Source of the DNA: Pampus argenteus
Lineage: Eukaryota; Chordata; Actinopteri; Scombriformes; Stromateidae
DNA length: 64,000 bases
NCBI GenBank assembly: GCA_036937835.1
Contig: CM072876.1
Span: 1,044,501 to 1,108,500 of the forward strand
Reading direction: 5' to 3'
Shown here: positions 60,601-64,000 of the stretch, piece by piece
Numbering within the stretch: the stretch's first letter is position 1
How the letters are laid out: every line of letters starts with the position of its first letter
The notes under the pieces: generated by a model
Told to the model about the DNA's origin: nothing
Seen by the model: only the letters and a program-made list of their open reading frames with translations
The model's database searches: none
Made by a program: the position numbers and the translations under genes

Positions 60601-63600
60601 ACGTTACCTTTGGCGCAAGTTCTCCGTGTTACATAAACCATTCGAACGGTGGCTGTACGGACGCTTCATCAAAAAAAATAAATTAAAGATCAGCTTTTCA
60701 GTTTTTTAGGTAGAAACATATTGTAGAGACGATAAAAGAGGAAAAAGACCTTGTTTGTTTTCCAGTTCTAGTACTTCATGCTAAAATAAAATAGCAAAAA
60801 AAAAGCAAACATTCAAAAACTGTCTACTGTATAACTTTCCAAGATTAAATATTTACACATTTGTAAATATTTGCATCACATGCACGCATGCATCAGTTCA
60901 TTTTACCTTTGGAGAAACATTAGTCTATAAAGCTCCAATGAAAATCAACTGAGCCCGACAACGGACCAATCAGCACACCGCAGCGACAGCGACGAGCTGA
61001 GATGATGGTGATTCATTATTTGCACTTCTGAACAGTTAACGGTTGATTCAATCGCAGCGACACGTTTTTAAAACAAATGTGTAGCTCTGACTGGTTAAAG
61101 GCTGATCTGAAGGTGACTTATGTACGAACACTGATGACATCAAGCAGGTGAAGCAATTTCACCGGAGAGAAACGGTCTGCTGGCCTTTGCTGCATGACGA
61201 ATATAAACTGAATGTCATCAAACGAATGTTAAGTATAAAACTGCAATAATGAACGACTGAAAGTGGACGTACCGGTTCCGGGGCCACATACAGCGTCGGT
61301 CACGTTTCCACAGATGTTCATGTGAAACATCCTCCCGTGTTCCTGAGGGTCGTACACAGAGTAACCTGCTTCCTGCGTCAGACTGTTCAGGTCAAACAAA
61401 TGACCTGAGGAAGAAACGTCCAGCAAGATGATAAGCTCATTCACTTTCTAACAGCAGCAGTGTATAAATATGAGATTTACTTCACCTGTAACGGGGTTGG
61501 TGACCCTGCAGCCGTCGTGCTGGCTGGTGTTGAGAGGGCAGGCAGCAGCTGTTAACCACAGGAAGGTGTACACACAGTCCTCAATGGCAGAAATAAGAGT
61601 AGGCCGAGAGTCCTGGATAGAGGATAGAGGACATATTACTGTTATAGTGCTTTTAATGTTTAGCTCAGTCTATCGTGTTCTCTGTTTTACTGATTTGATG
61701 TTCTTTTGTGTCTTGAAAAGTGCTTTTAAATAAAATGTATTATTATTATATTTTTATTTACACCATTTTTAAACATAAATAATAAGTAATAATAATAATA
61801 ATAAGTAAAATAATAATAAAAATAAGGTAGGTTTAACTGTATTGATACGGATGCTAATACATACTGTGTATCACTCACCACTTTGTCTTTGTCACACTTG
61901 AAGCGGATGATGCTGCTCCTGTTGCGGGTGCTATCAGGACAGGCCTGGCCGCTGCTGTACTGCAGCTTCAGGACATTTCTGTCCCATGTAGGACCAGACT
62001 CCGGCTGCCCCAGACTCACATATTCATCCCCAACCTTCACACAGGATGCTGCGCTGGAGGGACACTTCCACGAACCTGTAACGAGATGAGTGGAGGATCA
62101 TTTTGAATTTATTTCTGCATTGTAACATAACTTTAGGAAAACTGTGTTGTTGCAGAACCATTTTTCAGAGCAGAATATTTGAGAATTATTTGCTTCAGTG
62201 CTGCACGCAGGAACATGCTCACTGACCTCCCTGCTGCACCAGAGTCCTGCACACATTGATGTAAAACTGTCTGCTGGTGTCGTCAGTAGAGGGCTCCACC
62301 TCCCAGTTCTGAGCCTCCATGGCCAGAGGTGAGAGGTCATACGAGTGGCCCTGACCGTCGCTGAGGACAGAACCAAAGTATGTTGATAATTACGGTATAA
62401 TAATGATGCTCGGAGGAGATAAAGACATCTAAAACATACTGCTTTTTATGCATCTGTGCTGATTTATCAGAAATTACTTCAAAACAAATGTAGAAAATGC
62501 TATTATTTTGCTAAAACTCTGTAAAACGTGTTTGTTCCTAGATTTTTTCTTGCTCCGTTCGACTGTCACACTCAAGAAAAAACACATAAAATGTCAGAAA
62601 GTGAAAATCTGCTTCTTTCAATTACCACAAAATGAATATATTAAATTTACCAATTTTCAAATTTGTAATGTAATTGCAAATAAAAACCCCAATATAGAAG
62701 GAAAATACATTAAAACACACGTATAACACTGCCTGATAAACTGAACTGATATTTTTCTCACCCCTGTTTTAATTCAGCCTAATAATAACATGCAGAGCTG
62801 CTGCTACGGATGTATATATGTCTCCAATTAATTGTAGAGCTGCAGGAAGAAATGTATAGAATATAAAATAAAGCTTTACAAGCGAGAAGTAGAGTTGAAG
62901 TCTACGAGCACATTTCTAAATAAGAAAGAGCACAGAAAAAGTTTAGTAAATTACTTGTAAGAGCAGCTGGTGGTTTTCACTGGGACGCAGGCCAGAGCGG
63001 TGGGCCAGGTGAACAGGTAGGTGCATTCTGGAGTCTCCTTGATAAACTCTGGTGCTCCCTTAACAAACGAGGCGAGTTAAAACACAGACAGTCACCATCA
63101 CTGTTAGATGTGTTTTAGCAGAAACTAAAACGACTGAGTTTTCCATCGTATCGTGAGCTTGTGACAACACTGGTTATGTACAGTATGTATATTCAGATTA
63201 GATTAATAGATCATAACTGCAGTACAGGCCTGGCTGTGGCTATTCTAGTGTATTTACAGTTCATGAAGGTTGAAAGTCTTGTTCAGCGTTCAGTTGTATT
63301 AAAAGACCCTCTGAGGATTCAGTTTGTTTTGTACGTTTTGTTTTCAAGTCTTTTTTTTTTTGTCCTTTTTTGTATTTTTTAGTCAGAAATTAGCATCAGG
63401 ATTTGCATTATCACATGCATAATGGATGCACCGTGCTAACCAAGCTAGCATTAAGGTTAACTCCACCCTCTCCTCTCATATGTGTGCATGTGTGAAGCTC
63501 ACAGGGTGCATGTCAGGATGGCAGGAGAAGTAGATCTCAGTGGATCTCTGGTATATCTTGTGACAGATCTCTCCGTTGGTGTAGTTGAGGATGAGCTGGT

Positions 63601-63947
63601 CTCCCACGTAGCTCAGAACCTGGTTTTCCAGTCCTGCACACACAAATGTGCAATGAATGTGGCAAGTACAAGAATAATTACCATAAAAAATCATATATAC
63701 ACACAGATGGTTTTGGTTGTTTCTTGCTATTCTGTACCTGCAATCTTGTGGATGGGTCCGTCCACCTGGCAGGAGGAGACTGAATCGTTTCCTGTGTCTT
63801 TGTGGGTGCAAATGCCTCTCTGGAGCCCACCGCACACTGACAGGTGGTAGGTGTATTTACCACTACTGGTGCCGTAATCTTTACCTTTCAGAGAGCTCAG
63901 GTCGAACTCATAGCCGCTCTTGGGGTCACGAACCCGGCAGTCATTAC
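53924..63947 (-). CDS. igf2r: Cation-independent mannose-6-phosphate / IGF2 receptor, C-terminal 25 exons
   Basis: Type I membrane receptor that carries mannose-6-phosphate-tagged hydrolases from Golgi and cell surface to endosomes. Exons in order: 63738-63947, 63503-63633, 62955-63058, 62227-62360, 61879-62075, 61486-61612, 61273-61404, 60093-60252, 59900-60008, 59349-59430, 59133-59266, 58862-59011, 58626-58784, 58307-58517, 58007-58159, 57180-57414, 56636-56772, 56281-56398, 55753-55902, 55485-55669, 55134-55320, 54901-55050, 54561-54630, 54166-54450, 53924-54079; every junction keeps frame. They encode repeats 9-15 with a fibronectin type II insert in repeat 13, one membrane segment and a tail ending DDSDEDLLRV. 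The 5' part is beyond the right edge; the human gene has 48 exons. Confidence 0.96.
54901..55050 (-). other. igf2r transmembrane exon
   Basis: Encodes a short acidic stalk (SYDDDSGG), then SRRSQAVGVMLSLLLVGLTV and further leucines to a basic stop-transfer HKRERR. The SQAVG...LSLLLV core closely resembles the mammalian receptor. Confidence 0.9.
57141..57164. repeat. (ACAA)n short repeat in an igf2r intron
   Basis: Five to six ACAA units between two igf2r exons. Confidence 0.85.
58007..58159 (-). other. Fibronectin type II insert in igf2r repeat 13
   Basis: A single exon reading EDEPCVFPF, YTECTTD, GKKWCATTANYDAD and RKWGFC: the four cysteines and the PCVFPF/WC/WGFC landmarks of a type II module. 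In mammals this module sits in repeat 13 and stabilises IGF2 binding by repeat 11. It is present here although the repeat 11 loops are not of the binding type. Confidence 0.9.
59900..61612 (-). other. igf2r repeat 11: the IGF2-binding domain in mammals
   Basis: Built from the end of exon 61486-61612 (HDGCRVTNPVTG), then 61273-61404, 60093-60252 and 59900-60008. The fold residues and cysteines are kept, and SPCP in the FG loop is conserved. The AB loop (YDPQEHGR) and CD loop (CIKDINSAVSGGQVSRK) differ from the mammalian AYSEKG and CFGQTRISVGK loops: the key Phe after the cysteine is Ile and the loop is two residues longer. IGF2 binding is therefore unlikely. Confidence 0.75.
61770..61830. repeat. 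(AAT)n imperfect repeat in an igf2r intron
   Basis: AAT-rich imperfect trinucleotide run in the intron following the exon at 61879-62075 on the minus strand. Confidence 0.8.
62955..63947 (-). other. igf2r repeat 9: mannose-6-phosphate-binding domain
   Basis: Exons 63738-63947, 63503-63633 and 62955-63058. The four residues that contact the sugar phosphate in the mammalian domain 9 have counterparts: Gln in SSCQVDGP, Arg in YQRST, Glu in FIKET and Tyr in CTYLFTW. The Glu-to-Tyr spacing is identical to mammals (6); Arg-to-Glu is 22 rather than 20 because of a small loop difference. High-affinity mannose-6-phosphate binding should therefore be kept. Confidence 0.8.
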
Positions 63948-64000
63948 CTGGGAGGACACGTTTGGACAATGACGAACGGTATTCTTGAATCTCCTTTTTA

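Overview
This is a teleost fish nuclear genome window. The evidence is small spliced genes with GT-AG introns, abundant (CA)n and (GATA)n microsatellites, a fish-type Tc1 element with long inverted repeats, and several short non-autonomous DNA-transposon families typical of ray-finned fish. Exon boundaries were read by joining open frames across splice sites and checking that the phases close. No sequence search was possible.

Layout. Positions 1-9.7 kb hold no recognisable gene: simple repeats, a ~730-bp segment present twice as direct repeats (2870-3600 and 5020-5745), and just upstream of the first gene an inverted-repeat structure carrying four perfect DR1 nuclear-receptor motifs. Positions 9990-14595 (+) encode vgll2, a TEAD cofactor, with a possible second terminal exon at 18080. 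From about 18.4 to 33.1 kb there is a gene-poor stretch with an L1 relic, a SINE-like piece, hAT-like elements and microsatellites. Positions 33129-42303 (+) are a complete plasminogen gene (19 exons, 803 aa). Positions 43415-49857 (-) are a complete 11-exon organic cation transporter of the SLC22A1/2/3 group (558 aa), whose first intron contains a full-length but frameshifted Tc1 transposon. Positions 53924-63947 (-) are the last 25 exons of igf2r (cation-independent mannose-6-phosphate receptor): repeats 9 to 15, the membrane segment and the tail. The rest of that gene lies beyond the right edge.

The genes do not form a pathway unit, but plg, an SLC22A organic cation transporter and igf2r sit together on human 6q25-q26 as well, so the right half of the window is an old conserved block. 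plg and the transporter converge tail to tail, and igf2r and the transporter share a strand. vgll2 lies next to plg here, whereas in human it is on the same chromosome arm but far away.

Most notable points: four DR1 motifs in inverted arms 0.7-1.35 kb upstream of vgll2; two in-phase candidate 3' exons for vgll2; an igf2r repeat 11 whose IGF2-contact loops differ from the mammalian ones while the mannose-6-phosphate residues of repeat 9 are kept; acidic lysine-binding motifs in all five plasminogen kringles, including kringle 3; a GC-AG intron in plg; and an 8-bp tandem duplication that broke the Tc1 transposase.
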